From NCBI GenBank assembly GCA_025363325.1, contig JANYEF010000133.1, positions 1 to 5,168 of the forward strand: a DNA stretch of 5,168 nucleotides, given 5' to 3'. Below, piece by piece: positions 1 through 4,647 of the stretch. Origin of the DNA: Nitrospira sp. (GTDB taxonomy: Bacteria > Nitrospirota > Nitrospiria > Nitrospirales > Nitrospiraceae). Position 1 is the stretch's first letter; each line of letters begins with the position of its first letter. The position numbers were made by a program, and so were the translations under genes. The notes beneath the pieces are model-generated. The model was not told the origin of the DNA. It saw nothing but the letters and a program-made list of their open reading frames with translations, and did no database searches.

Positions 1-105
1 TCCCCGCCTCTCCGCCCCTCACGCCTCTCACAGTGACTTGCTTCAAACCTTCTTTCAAACCTTCTTCTGAGCTACCCCCAATTCCATAGACACTCCTCTC
101 AGGGA
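1..105 (+). other. Gene-free left edge, probably the tail of another repeat copy
   Basis: Bases 1-33 are a C/T-rich stretch with CCCCTCACG and CTCTCACA. It resembles the CTCTCCACCCCTCCCTCACACA tail that follows the repeat at 3377-3471 and the CCTGTCCCTCACGC tail after the repeat at 4648-4742. I infer that another repeat copy sits just left of the window and that this is its distal part. No gene is visible here. Confidence 0.35.
43..66. repeat. 12-bp tandem duplication
   Basis: The 12-base unit TCAAACCTTCTT occurs twice head to tail (43-54 and 55-66). It lies in pyrimidine-rich leader DNA upstream of the first gene. It is probably a simple replication-slippage duplication, and I infer no function. 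Confidence 0.8.
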
Positions 106-134
106 TGGATCAGACTGACGCGGGAACGTAGAAT
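106..134 (+). promoter_or_regulatory. Promoter P1 of the exported-protein gene
   Basis: The -35-like TGGATC (106-111) is followed by exactly 17 bases and the -10-like TAGAAT (129-134). The -10 box ends 34 bases before the ATG at 169, leaving a short leader. The surrounding ATGGATCA and AACGTAGAAT closely match ATGGACCA and AACGTAGAAT at promoter P3 (2141-2169). This recurrence is the main support. A sigma-70-type holoenzyme is inferred. Confidence 0.5.
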
Positions 135-168
135 GTCCTCAGTCATTCCTTCAATATTGTAAGACGCT

Positions 169-1124
169 ATGCGCGCTGCGACCGTTCGCTCGACCATTCT
201 TGTTCTCATCAGCTTGCCACTTTTGGGGCTCGTCGATGTCCCGAGCCATTCCATCGAGGTCTTGCCTCGCTGGAAAAAAGGAGACACGGTTCGTCTTGAA
301 ATCACGCGGGCGCGCGTGAAGTCCGCCGATGGCACGTCTACGATAACCGGTAAGACTCACACTGACTTTACGATTGAGGTTCTCAGCGCCAATCACGATG
401 GATACCTTGTGGGGTGGACCGCAGGCGAAACCACGTTCGACTCTCCTTCTCAGGCTGAGCATTCCTTCCTTGGACACGTCGTCAATCTCATGAGTGGCCT
501 TCAGATTATGCTAGAAATCGACTCGCACGGCGCCATTCGAGGCGTTCAGAACTGGAAGGAGCTCAAAGCCGCGGCGCTGAAATCCCTGGATGCCCTCGCT
601 GCAACCGAAAGCTTAGAGAAAGAGAAACCGGACAAAGCACTCATGTCCAGCTTGCGGGCACAATGGGAATCCATGCTTGGGACCAAAGAGCAGGTCGAAG
701 AGCTGTGCACGCGCGAGGCGCAGGTATACTTTAAGGTTCTCGGGAGAGGGCCCGCAACAAACCTTTCGAGTACGAAGACCTGTTGCCAAATCCACTCGGC
801 GGTGATGCCTTCCCGACCCATGCAAGGATGGATTTGAAGACGTTCGACAAGCAGGCGGGCCAAGCCATGATCACGTGGAGTCAAACAGCCGATCCCACGC
901 AGGTCGCACGGATTCTTGAATCAATGATCAAGGAGATGAGTGCACGGTTGGGGAAAAAACCAGTGGAGGGAGAGTTTCCCAAAGCGATGTCCATGCAAGA
1001 CCATGCCGAAATCGTCGTTGATGTGGCCACGGGATGGGTCAAGACTCTCAAACATGCGAGGTCTGTGAATTTCGGTACGCGTGCCCAAGTGGATACCACA
1101 TCGATCATCAGAACGGCGAAATGA
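169..1124 (+). pseudogene. Exported protein of unknown function, frameshifted near 742-760
   Basis: Two adjoining reading frames together encode one protein of about 318 residues. The 5' part starts at ATG 169 and is coding-like to about residue 194. It begins with a signal peptide: Arg2 and Arg7, a hydrophobic stretch at residues 9-22, and possible cleavage near Ser26-Ser28. Past base 760 this frame turns implausible and stops at 837. The neighbouring frame then carries sensible sequence (NKPFEYEDLLPNPLGG, later MDLKTFDKQAG) to TGA 1124. That frame has a stop at 732-734, so the shift lies between 735 and about 760. The G/C-rich run GGGAGAGGGCCC (742-753) is the likeliest spot, where one lost base would restore the frame. 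No canonical -1 slippery heptamer is present in frame. It may be a sequencing error or a real inactivating mutation. No clear Shine-Dalgarno precedes the ATG. I do not recognise the family. Promoter P1 lies upstream and repeat C1 immediately follows the stop. Confidence 0.7.
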
Positions 1125-1125
1125 C

Positions 1126-1239
1126 GTCGCATCCGGCGCGTGGCGGGGAGCTGGTTCATCTGGTCTGTCTGGTTTCTTTGGTTTGTCTTGTTCAGAGAAC
1201 GAAATAAACGAGATAAACCAGATAGACCAAACAAACCAG
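1126..1239 (+). repeat. Intergenic repeat copy C1, long two-armed hairpin
   Basis: The repeat begins almost at the stop codon of the preceding gene. A GC-rich head (GGCGCGTGGCGGGGAG, 1135-1150) leads into five 9-base units at 1151-1195, such as CTGGTTCAT and CTGGTCTGT. Unlike the other copies, the right side (1201-1239) is also 9-base periodic (GATAAACCA, GATAGACCA, AACAAACCA) and is the imperfect reverse complement of the left arm. The four outer units match at 28 of 36 positions, and some mismatches become G-U pairs in RNA. The loop is about seven bases. A transcript would fold into one long imperfect hairpin in the 3' region of the upstream gene. Confidence 0.85.
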
Positions 1240-1299
1240 CTACACTGCCTCTGAATCGCCCCGCCCTCGCACCGCGCACTTACATTTTCTACAGAGTAA
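1240..1299 (+). other. Repeat tail, no gene
   Basis: This gene-free stretch links C1 to the next promoter. CTGCCTCTGAATCGCC (1246-1261) resembles CCGCCTCTGAATCCCC after copy C6 (4759 onward), so the repeat's homology extends beyond its hairpin. From 1289 the sequence CTACAGAGT begins a block shared with 3561-3604. The rest of the 1125-1476 gap is taken up by C1, P2 and the leader. Confidence 0.5.
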
Positions 1300-1328
1300 T
1301 GGATACGCCTCTGACTTTGCAGTAGACT
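1300..1328 (+). promoter_or_regulatory. Promoter P2 of the CBS-domain gene
   Basis: TGGATA (1300-1305), 17 bases, then TAGACT (1323-1328). The site lies in a block, 1289-1333, that is about 80% identical by eye to 3561-3604 upstream of the monooxygenase-like gene. Both contain CTACAGAGT, GATACG and TTGCAGTAGACT. The -10 box is 148 bases from the ATG, which would leave a long leader. Confidence 0.45.
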
Positions 1329-1393
1329 TGTCCACGCCAGATTGCCGGGACTGCCTATGATCCCCACAATCCGCTTGACCCAGTCAATCGCTA

Positions 1394-1439
1394 CCATCCT
1401 GCTCTCCGCGCGGATAGTCCGAAGCACACAGCAGGATGG
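1394..1439 (+). promoter_or_regulatory. Structured leader candidate ahead of the CBS-domain gene
   Basis: A perfect 10-base inverted repeat, CCATCCTGCT (1394-1403) and AGCAGGATGG (1430-1439), encloses a 26-base loop. Inside the loop, CGGA-TAG-TCCG (1411-1421) can form a further small hairpin. The structure ends 24 bases before the ribosome-binding site in the long leader implied by P2. It has no U-tract, so it is not a classical terminator. It matches no riboswitch class I can name. A role in translation control or mRNA stability is inference. Confidence 0.35.
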
Positions 1440-1476
1440 AGGGTGATGGACTGAATTACCCAAGGGAGGACATTGC

Positions 1477-1869
1477 ATGGATCCAATCAAGTCGTTCATG
1501 GTTCCGAGTGAGAAGTTTATTACGGTTGAGCGGAATATGGATGTGCAGACGGCGGCGCGGCTTATGCGCGATCGCCGCATCAGCAGCCTGTTTGTGACGA
1601 AGGGGAAGGAGATTATCGGCGTCCTTACGGATACCGATATGGTCCGGCGCGTAGCCGCGGCTGGAGTCAATACCCTCACGACAACGGCTGAACAGATTAT
1701 GTCGGCGCCGATCCTGACGATCGAAGAGGATCAGACCGTATTGGATGCCAGCGATCTGATGGCTCAAAAGCATATCCGACATCTCGGCGTGACGCAGGGT
1801 GGAAAATTGGTCGGCATGATTTCTGTGCGCGACATCCTGGTGTTCTTGACGAATCTCCGAAAGAAGTAA
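1477..1869 (+). CDS. CBS-domain pair (Bateman module) protein
   Basis: This 130-residue soluble protein consists almost entirely of two CBS domains. CBS1 spans about residues 6-62 and ends IIGVLTDTDMVRRV. CBS2 spans about 74-124 and ends LVGMISVRDIL. Both carry the (S/T)xxD motif, TDTD at 51-54 and SVRD at 116-119, which in this family contacts the ribose of bound adenine nucleotides. AMP, ATP or related ligand sensing is therefore plausible, though the ligand cannot be read from the sequence. There is no enzyme or channel domain, so it would act as a stand-alone regulatory or energy-sensing module in the cytoplasm, with unknown partner. The ATG at 1477 is supported by GGGAGGA (1464-1470) six bases upstream. 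The gene is monocistronic, with promoter P2 and a long leader upstream and repeat C2 downstream. Confidence 0.93.
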   Translation: MDPIKSFMVPSEKFITVERNMDVQTAARLMRDRRISSLFVTKGKEIIGVLTDTDMVRRVAAAGVNTLTTTAEQIMSAPILTIEEDQTVLDASDLMAQKHIRHLGVTQGGKLVGMISVRDILVFLTNLRKK

Positions 1870-1959
1870 TCCGAGGGCCTTTCCGATACAGCGACTCCGG
1901 CGGCTGCGGCAACATGAGGCCTTTCGTCGTATGGTACGTGAGAGAACAAGGTGCCAGGA

Positions 1960-2070
1960 ATCATTTCGTGGCGCGTGACGGGGAGCTGGTTCATCTCGTC
2001 TATCTGGTTCATCTTGTCTGTCTGGTTTTTCTGGTTCATTTGGTTCGACGAACGTGAGTGACCAGCCAGC
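1960..2070 (+). repeat. Intergenic repeat copy C2, seven 9-base units
   Basis: The head TCATTTCGTGGCGCGTGACG (1961-1980) leads into seven 9-base units at 1986-2048: CTGGTTCAT, CTCGTCTAT, CTGGTTCAT, CTTGTCTGT, CTGGTTTTT, CTGGTTCAT, TTGGTTCGA. The CGAAC turn follows, then a short right arm ending GACCAGCCAG (2060-2069). The right arm is partly decayed compared with GACCAGACAG in the other copies. It begins about 90 bases after the CBS stop codon. Confidence 0.85.
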
Positions 2071-2072
2071 CT

Positions 2073-2135
2073 CGTGCACCCTCGCGCGCTTGCCATCAGC
2101 TATAGGCCATTCGTTCTTCTCTCCACCCCTCACAC
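2073..2135 (+). repeat. Conserved tail of repeat C2
   Basis: This stretch is clearly homologous to 3479-3546 after copy C4. Shared blocks include CTCGCGCGCTT, TCAGCTATA, GCCATTCG, TTCTTCTCTCCACCCCT and CACAC. Between the two copies there is a short indel around 2096 and another near 2131. The repeat unit is therefore larger than its hairpin core. No gene lies in it. Confidence 0.7.
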
Positions 2136-2140
2136 TTCGA

Positions 2141-2169
2141 TGGACCACGTCGACCTAACAACGTAGAAT
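2141..2169 (+). promoter_or_regulatory. Promoter P3 of the DUF5069 gene
   Basis: TGGACC (2141-2146), 17 bases, then TAGAAT (2164-2169). An overlapping TAGACT lies at 2169-2174. The -10 box ends 36 bases before the ATG at 2206, much as in P1, and the flanking bases around both boxes match P1. Confidence 0.5.
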
Positions 2170-2205
2170 AGACTTGTTCTTGACCTCACGCATTCTCTCT
2201 GCACG

Positions 2206-2622
2206 ATGACACTCCCGCGGCCAACAGATCAGATTGCAGGATGTTGCTGGTTGCCTCGCTTTGCGGCAAAAGTCCGAGCGTCTCTTTCCAAGGAGCTGCC
2301 CTGGAGCTACCGACTGGCCTTGGGAAGCTCGCGCGGCGTGGATGGATCCTTCCTGCGCAAGTTCCAGTTATCATGCCGACAGTTTGTCCAAGCCGTCGAG
2401 AGTTCCTCCAGCGACGAGGCGCTGGCACAATGGTTTCGGACCTTGCCGTCGGTGACCAATGCTTCGATCACGAGCTGGAATCGCCACGCTCCCCTGTTAG
2501 GGTCGAAAGGGTGCCCTGGATATTTCATACGCCATCTGGTCAAGTGGGTGTATTACCCAAAGTCGGTGGCGCATCCCGTGCAGAGTCTGTTCGAAGCCAT
2601 TGAGCAGGATGAGGAGACTTAA
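2206..2622 (+). CDS. DUF5069 family protein
   Basis: This soluble 138-residue protein is recognisable as DUF5069, a bacterial family without an established biochemical role. The family pattern is visible in order: LPRP near the N-terminus, WLPRFAAKVRA (15-25, usually a LPRMIDKARA-like segment), VDGSFLRKF (45-53), SDEALAQWF (69-77), ITSWN (88-92), and an acidic LFEAIEQDEE end (128-137). Length is about normal. There is no signal peptide or membrane segment, so it is cytoplasmic. ATG 2206 is chosen because family similarity begins directly after it; no clear Shine-Dalgarno precedes it. Another reading frame over 2241-2603 is open but lacks the family motifs. It has its own promoter, P3, and is followed by the truncated repeat C3. 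I infer no function from the neighbours. Confidence 0.85.
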   Translation: MTLPRPTDQIAGCCWLPRFAAKVRASLSKELPWSYRLALGSSRGVDGSFLRKFQLSCRQFVQAVESSSSDEALAQWFRTLPSVTNASITSWNRHAPLLGSKGCPGYFIRHLVKWVYYPKSVAHPVQSLFEAIEQDEET

Positions 2623-2637
2623 GAAGGGGCAACATGG

Positions 2638-2680
2638 GGGTCAAGGATTTGGGGTCAGTCATGAATATTGACTTATGAGG
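2638..2680 (+). other. GGGGTCA-rich segment, possible remnant of a REP or transposon edge
   Basis: GGGGGTCAAG, GGGGTCAGTC and ATTGACTTATGAGG occur close together. AGTCA (2657-2661) and TGACT (2669-2673) form a short inverted repeat around TGAATAT. GGGGTCA followed by an A/T-rich TTGAC-type sequence resembles edges I remember beside REP-associated (RAYT-type) transposase genes. No transposase is present here, so this is at most a remnant and the resemblance is from memory. Confidence 0.2.
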
Positions 2681-2698
2681 ACCACGGGAGAAACAAAG

Positions 2699-2730
2699 AA
2701 ACCATTTCGCGGCGCGTGGCGGACAGACTG
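2699..2730 (+). repeat. Intergenic repeat copy C3, deleted core
   Basis: A perfect head, AACCATTTCGCGGCGCGTGG (2700-2719), is followed directly by CGGACAGACTG, which resembles the ACAGACT end of the right arm of copy C5. All of the 9-base units and the turn are missing. The downstream C/T-rich tail (CTCCCCTCTCACAACA) and a promoter of the same type remain. This is an internal-deletion derivative of the same element. Confidence 0.65.
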
Positions 2731-2769
2731 TTTCTCTCTGACTCCCCTCTCACAACACTCCGCAGTGCC

Positions 2770-2798
2770 TTGAGCCCTTCACAGGAACGGCGTAGACT
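2770..2798 (+). promoter_or_regulatory. Promoter P4 of the rhodanese gene
   Basis: TTGAGC (2770-2775), 17 bases, then TAGACT (2793-2798). This is the best -35 box of the series. The -10 box ends 70 bases before the chosen ATG at 2869. Confidence 0.5.
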
Positions 2799-2868
2799 CC
2801 CCTTCTGTCATCACCATGATGGCGTGTGAGCGCGCCTTGTTCTCATGTCCCAAAAAGGGGGAGTACAC

Positions 2869-3327
2869 ATGAACCAGTTGTTCACGTCATCCATGGTCGT
2901 CGTGATCGGTGCGGTGATGTCAGTCCCTCCCATTGCTCTCGCACAGAGCTTTCCGCCGGTGGTGACGCAGAAGGTGCAGGCCGCGCAGAAGCAGGTCAAG
3001 ACGATCGGCATGGAGGAGTATCGCAAGGTCGTGGAGAATCCGGGCGATGCCCTGATCGTGGACGTGCGTGAGCCACATGAGTATGCCGCAGGGCATGTGC
3101 CGGGGGCGATCAACATTCCCCGCGGTCTCCTCGAATTCCAAGTCTGGAAGCATGTCGGCTTTCCGGCCAACATCGAGATGGGTAGGACCGTGTATCTCCA
3201 ATGCCAAAGCGGCAACCGTGCCTCGCTCGCGGCACAGTCTCTTGCGGAGCTGGGGTTCACGCACAGCACCGCCGTGGTGATGGGCCTCGAAGACTGGCAA
3301 AAGGCCGGCCATCCGTTCGTGAAGTAA
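2869..3327 (+). CDS. Exported single-domain rhodanese-like sulfurtransferase
   Basis: The 152-residue precursor has a signal peptide: hydrophobic residues 9-24 and a likely cleavage after ALA (23-25), before QSFPP. The mature part is one rhodanese domain, with DVREPHEYAAGHVPGA (65-80) and the active-site loop CQSGNR (112-117). The loop has an intact Cys112, which in this family carries the persulfide. GLEDWQKAGHP (139-149) forms the typical C-terminal end. It would transfer sulfane sulfur or bind thiols in the periplasm; the substrate cannot be inferred. An upstream in-frame ATG at 2845 would add eight residues, MSQKGGVH. I prefer 2869, because GGGGGAG (2857-2863) is well spaced before it and it gives a normal signal peptide. 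It is a single gene between repeats C3 and C4, under P4. Confidence 0.93.
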   Translation: MNQLFTSSMVVVIGAVMSVPPIALAQSFPPVVTQKVQAAQKQVKTIGMEEYRKVVENPGDALIVDVREPHEYAAGHVPGAINIPRGLLEFQVWKHVGFPANIEMGRTVYLQCQSGNRASLAAQSLAELGFTHSTAVVMGLEDWQKAGHPFVK

Positions 3328-3376
3328 GCATTCGCCGACGTACGTGGTGAAGAAACGTGGTCATGTCTTGCAATCC

Positions 3377-3471
3377 AACATTCCCCGGCGCGTGGCGGGG
3401 GTCTGTTTCATCTGGTGTCTTAGGTCTGTCTCGTCGGTGTGGTTCGACGACCGAGCGAGACCAGACAGACC
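3377..3471 (+). repeat. Intergenic repeat copy C4, five 9-base units
   Basis: The head ACATTCCCCGGCGCGTGGCG (3378-3397) leads into five diverged 9-base units (3403-3447), then a CGACC turn and the right arm GAGCGAGACCAGACAGACC. GGTCTGTCT (3423-3431) pairs perfectly with AGACAGACC (3463-3471), so a hairpin is conserved although the units have drifted. It starts about 50 bases after the rhodanese stop codon. Confidence 0.8.
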
Positions 3472-3560
3472 GCGCACCCCTCGCGCGCTTCCCTTCAGCT
3501 ATACACCATCGCCATTCGCTCTTCTCTCCACCCCTCCCTCACACAATGGTCCCACATCCA
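3472..3560 (+). repeat. Conserved tail of repeat C4
   Basis: This is homologous to the tail of C2 (2073-2135), sharing CTCGCGCGCTT, TCAGCTATA, GCCATTCG and TCTTCTCTCCACCCCT. It then runs into a block shared with C1's tail from 3561 on. It links the two tail types, which suggests that C1, C2 and C4 derive from one longer ancestral unit. No gene lies here. Confidence 0.7.
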
Positions 3561-3571
3561 CTACAGAGTGA

Positions 3572-3600
3572 CAGATACGTCTCCGGTGTTGCAGTAGACT
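3572..3600 (+). promoter_or_regulatory. Promoter P5 of the monooxygenase-like gene
   Basis: The weak -35-like CAGATA (3572-3577), 17 bases, then TAGACT (3595-3600). It is supported mainly by alignment with P2: CTACAGAGT, GATACG and TTGCAGTAGACT are shared in the same order. The -10 box is 57 bases from the ATG. Confidence 0.4.
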
Positions 3601-3657
3601 GGCCCGCAACAGAATTACCTGTTAACGCTACTTGGGCAACCGGTGCATGGAGGTTGC

Positions 3658-3939
3658 ATGCCACATGTGTTGATCATTCATGAGGTCGAGACCTATCCGG
3701 CATGGAAAGCCGTGTTTGATCAAGCGGCACACATCAGGAAACGTGCCGGAGAAATCAGCTATCAGCTACTGCAATACGACACCGACGCCAACACCGTCGT
3801 CCACTTCTCAGAATGGTCTTCGGTGGACAACGCCCGTCGCTTCTTCGAATCCCCGGAGTTGGTAGAGATCAGGAGAACGGCCGGTGTGAAATCGCCGAAA
3901 CTTATCTACCTGCAAGAGATAGAACGTGGAGTGCTCTAG
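3658..3939 (+). CDS. Small monooxygenase-fold protein (antibiotic-biosynthesis-monooxygenase-like)
   Basis: This 93-residue soluble protein has the look of a dimeric alpha-beta-barrel (ferredoxin-like) protein of the ABM type. MPHVLIIHEV (1-10) is the first strand, YPAWKAVFDQAAHIRKRAG (13-31) the first helix, and TVVHFSEWSSVDNARRFFES (46-65) the central strand and second helix. SPKLIYLQEIERG (79-91) contains the last strand. Family members include quinone-type monooxygenases, haem-binding proteins and proteins without known activity, and no residue here decides between these. ATG 3658 is preferred, with GGAGG (3649-3653) just upstream. An in-frame GTG at 3643 would add five residues (MHGGC) and would place that ribosome-binding site inside the gene. 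It is monocistronic between repeats C4 and C5, under P5. Confidence 0.88.
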   Translation: MPHVLIIHEVETYPAWKAVFDQAAHIRKRAGEISYQLLQYDTDANTVVHFSEWSSVDNARRFFESPELVEIRRTAGVKSPKLIYLQEIERGVL

Positions 3940-3975
3940 CCGGAGCATGTTGTCCAGAATATGACACCGAGACAG

Positions 3976-4089
3976 AAACCATTTCGCAGCGCCTGGCGGG
4001 GATTTGGTCCATCTGGTCTCTCTGGTTCATCTCGTCTGTCTGGTTTTTCCGGTTTATTTGGTTTGACGAACGAGCGAGGCCAGACAGAC
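3976..4089 (+). repeat. Intergenic repeat copy C5, seven 9-base units
   Basis: The head AAACCATTTCGCAGCGCCTG (3976-3995) leads into seven 9-base units at 4004-4066: TTGGTCCAT, CTGGTCTCT, CTGGTTCAT, CTCGTCTGT, CTGGTTTTT, CCGGTTTAT, TTGGTTTGA. A CGAACGAGCGAGG turn and right arm ending CCAGACAGAC follow. The units align in order with those of C2. GTCTGTCTGG in units 4-5 (4035-4044) pairs with CCAGACAGAC (4080-4089). It begins 36 bases after the monooxygenase-like stop codon. Confidence 0.85.
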
Positions 4090-4113
4090 TCGGTAACAAA
4101 AATGGGATAGACT
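4085..4113 (+). promoter_or_regulatory. Possible orphan promoter of the same type (P6)
   Basis: CAGACT (4085-4090), 17 bases, then TAGACT (4108-4113) fits the spacing of P1-P5. The -35 box overlaps the end of repeat C5, and no convincing plus-strand gene follows. If it is active, it would read antisense into the DUF2630 gene. The -10 box alone could be chance. Confidence 0.2.
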
Positions 4114-4264
4114 ACTTTTCTGAAGTGTTTCGTGGTCGGCCGCATGGGCTCACGGTGGACACGATATCGGAAACCGATGCGATCGGGGCCTGCCACTCTG
4201 GTGAGCCAACCGCACATGAGGAGCGGCACGCACGGGCTATCGTCCACTCGCTGACGACGAATCC
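4090..4264 (+). other. Gene-poor stretch with possible coding remnant
   Basis: After C5 no full gene is visible. The frame ending at TAA 4275-4277 stays open across this stretch and reads protein-like from about 4125 (FRGRPHGLTVDTISETDAIG, then EPTAHEERHARAIVHSL). It lacks a ribosome-binding site and overlaps the end of DUF2630 on the other strand. It could be a short unrecognised gene starting at GTG 4125, a decayed gene end, or chance. A 36-codon ORF from ATG 4144 in another frame is equally unsupported. Confidence 0.2.
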
Positions 4265-4510
4265 CTACGGCTCATAATTCTCGACGACCTGCGGCGGGCG
4301 AACTTGCGCTTCGTCCGGGTCAAGTCCGACGTCGCGAAGGGCACGTCGCTGGCGCAAGAGATCCCAGCACTGATCCAGTTCGACCTGGACTTTCGCGAGC
4401 CGCTTACGATCGGCTTTGGGGTGTGCCCTTTGCTCGTGCAATCGGTGCTCCTCTGCGACAAGGTGCTGAATATGATTGAGGACCGGTTGATCTTCGACTT
4501 GATTTTCCAC
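4265..4510 (-). CDS. DUF2630 family protein
   Basis: This 81-residue, highly charged, mainly helical protein is recognisable as DUF2630, a small bacterial family without known function. Visible family features are QPVLNHIQHLVAEEHRL (8-24), LDQCWDLLRQRRALRDVGLD (45-64) and the C-terminal RPPQVVENYE (71-80). A coiled-coil-like helical hairpin in the cytoplasm is likely. The frame stays open to an ATG at 4549, which would give 94 residues. I prefer the GTG at 4510, because GGGAGGAGG lies five bases upstream on the coding strand and 81 residues is close to the usual family length. It is the only minus-strand gene clearly supported, convergent with the monooxygenase-like gene, and has its own promoter (4556-4584). 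Confidence 0.88.
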   Translation of the reverse strand: MENQVEDQPVLNHIQHLVAEEHRLHEQRAHPKADRKRLAKVQVELDQCWDLLRQRRALRDVGLDPDEAQVRPPQVVENYEP

Positions 4511-4555
4511 GAGAGCCTCCTCCCACGCGGATGTGATCGGAACGGTCATGTTTTG

Positions 4556-4584
4556 ATGTTACGCCCACCCGAAACTGCGGTCAA
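4556..4584 (-). promoter_or_regulatory. Promoter of the DUF2630 gene
   Basis: On the minus strand, TTGACC (4584-4579), 17 bases, then TAACAT (4561-4556). Transcription would begin near 4549, giving a leader of roughly 40 bases to the GTG at 4510 with the ribosome-binding site inside it. If the ATG at 4549 were used instead, the mRNA would be nearly leaderless. The -35 box is closer to consensus than most of the plus-strand promoters here, and the site does not belong to the repeat-linked promoter set. Confidence 0.5.
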
Positions 4585-4647
4585 CCGATGCTCTGACTAA
4601 CATGATGACCCCGGCGTAGATTGCCAGAAGAAAGAGAATGTGCCCGG

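Noticed and set aside
1375..1403. TTGACC at 1375-1380 as a -35 box closer to the CBS gene
   Set aside because: Seventeen bases downstream lies CCTGCT, which is not a -10 box; the sequence is better explained as a small leader hairpin.
921..1679. Long minus-strand ORF (252 codons)
   Set aside because: It runs antisense through the exported-protein gene, repeat C1 and the start of the CBS gene. It shows no family motifs, and part of its length is repeat sequence.
1456..2148. Minus-strand ORF (230 codons) over the CBS gene
   Set aside because: It is antisense to a clear two-CBS-domain protein and owes part of its openness to repeat C2.
2241..2603. Alternative plus-strand ORF (120 codons) inside the DUF5069 gene
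   Set aside because: The overlapping frame from 2206 carries the DUF5069 motifs; this one does not.
4144..4254. 36-codon ORF from ATG 4144
   Set aside because: It has no ribosome-binding site and no recognisable motif, and it lies in a different frame from the more protein-like reading of the same bases.
4304..4600. Plus-strand ORF of 98 codons opposite DUF2630
   Set aside because: It is antisense to a recognisable family protein and has no ribosome-binding site.
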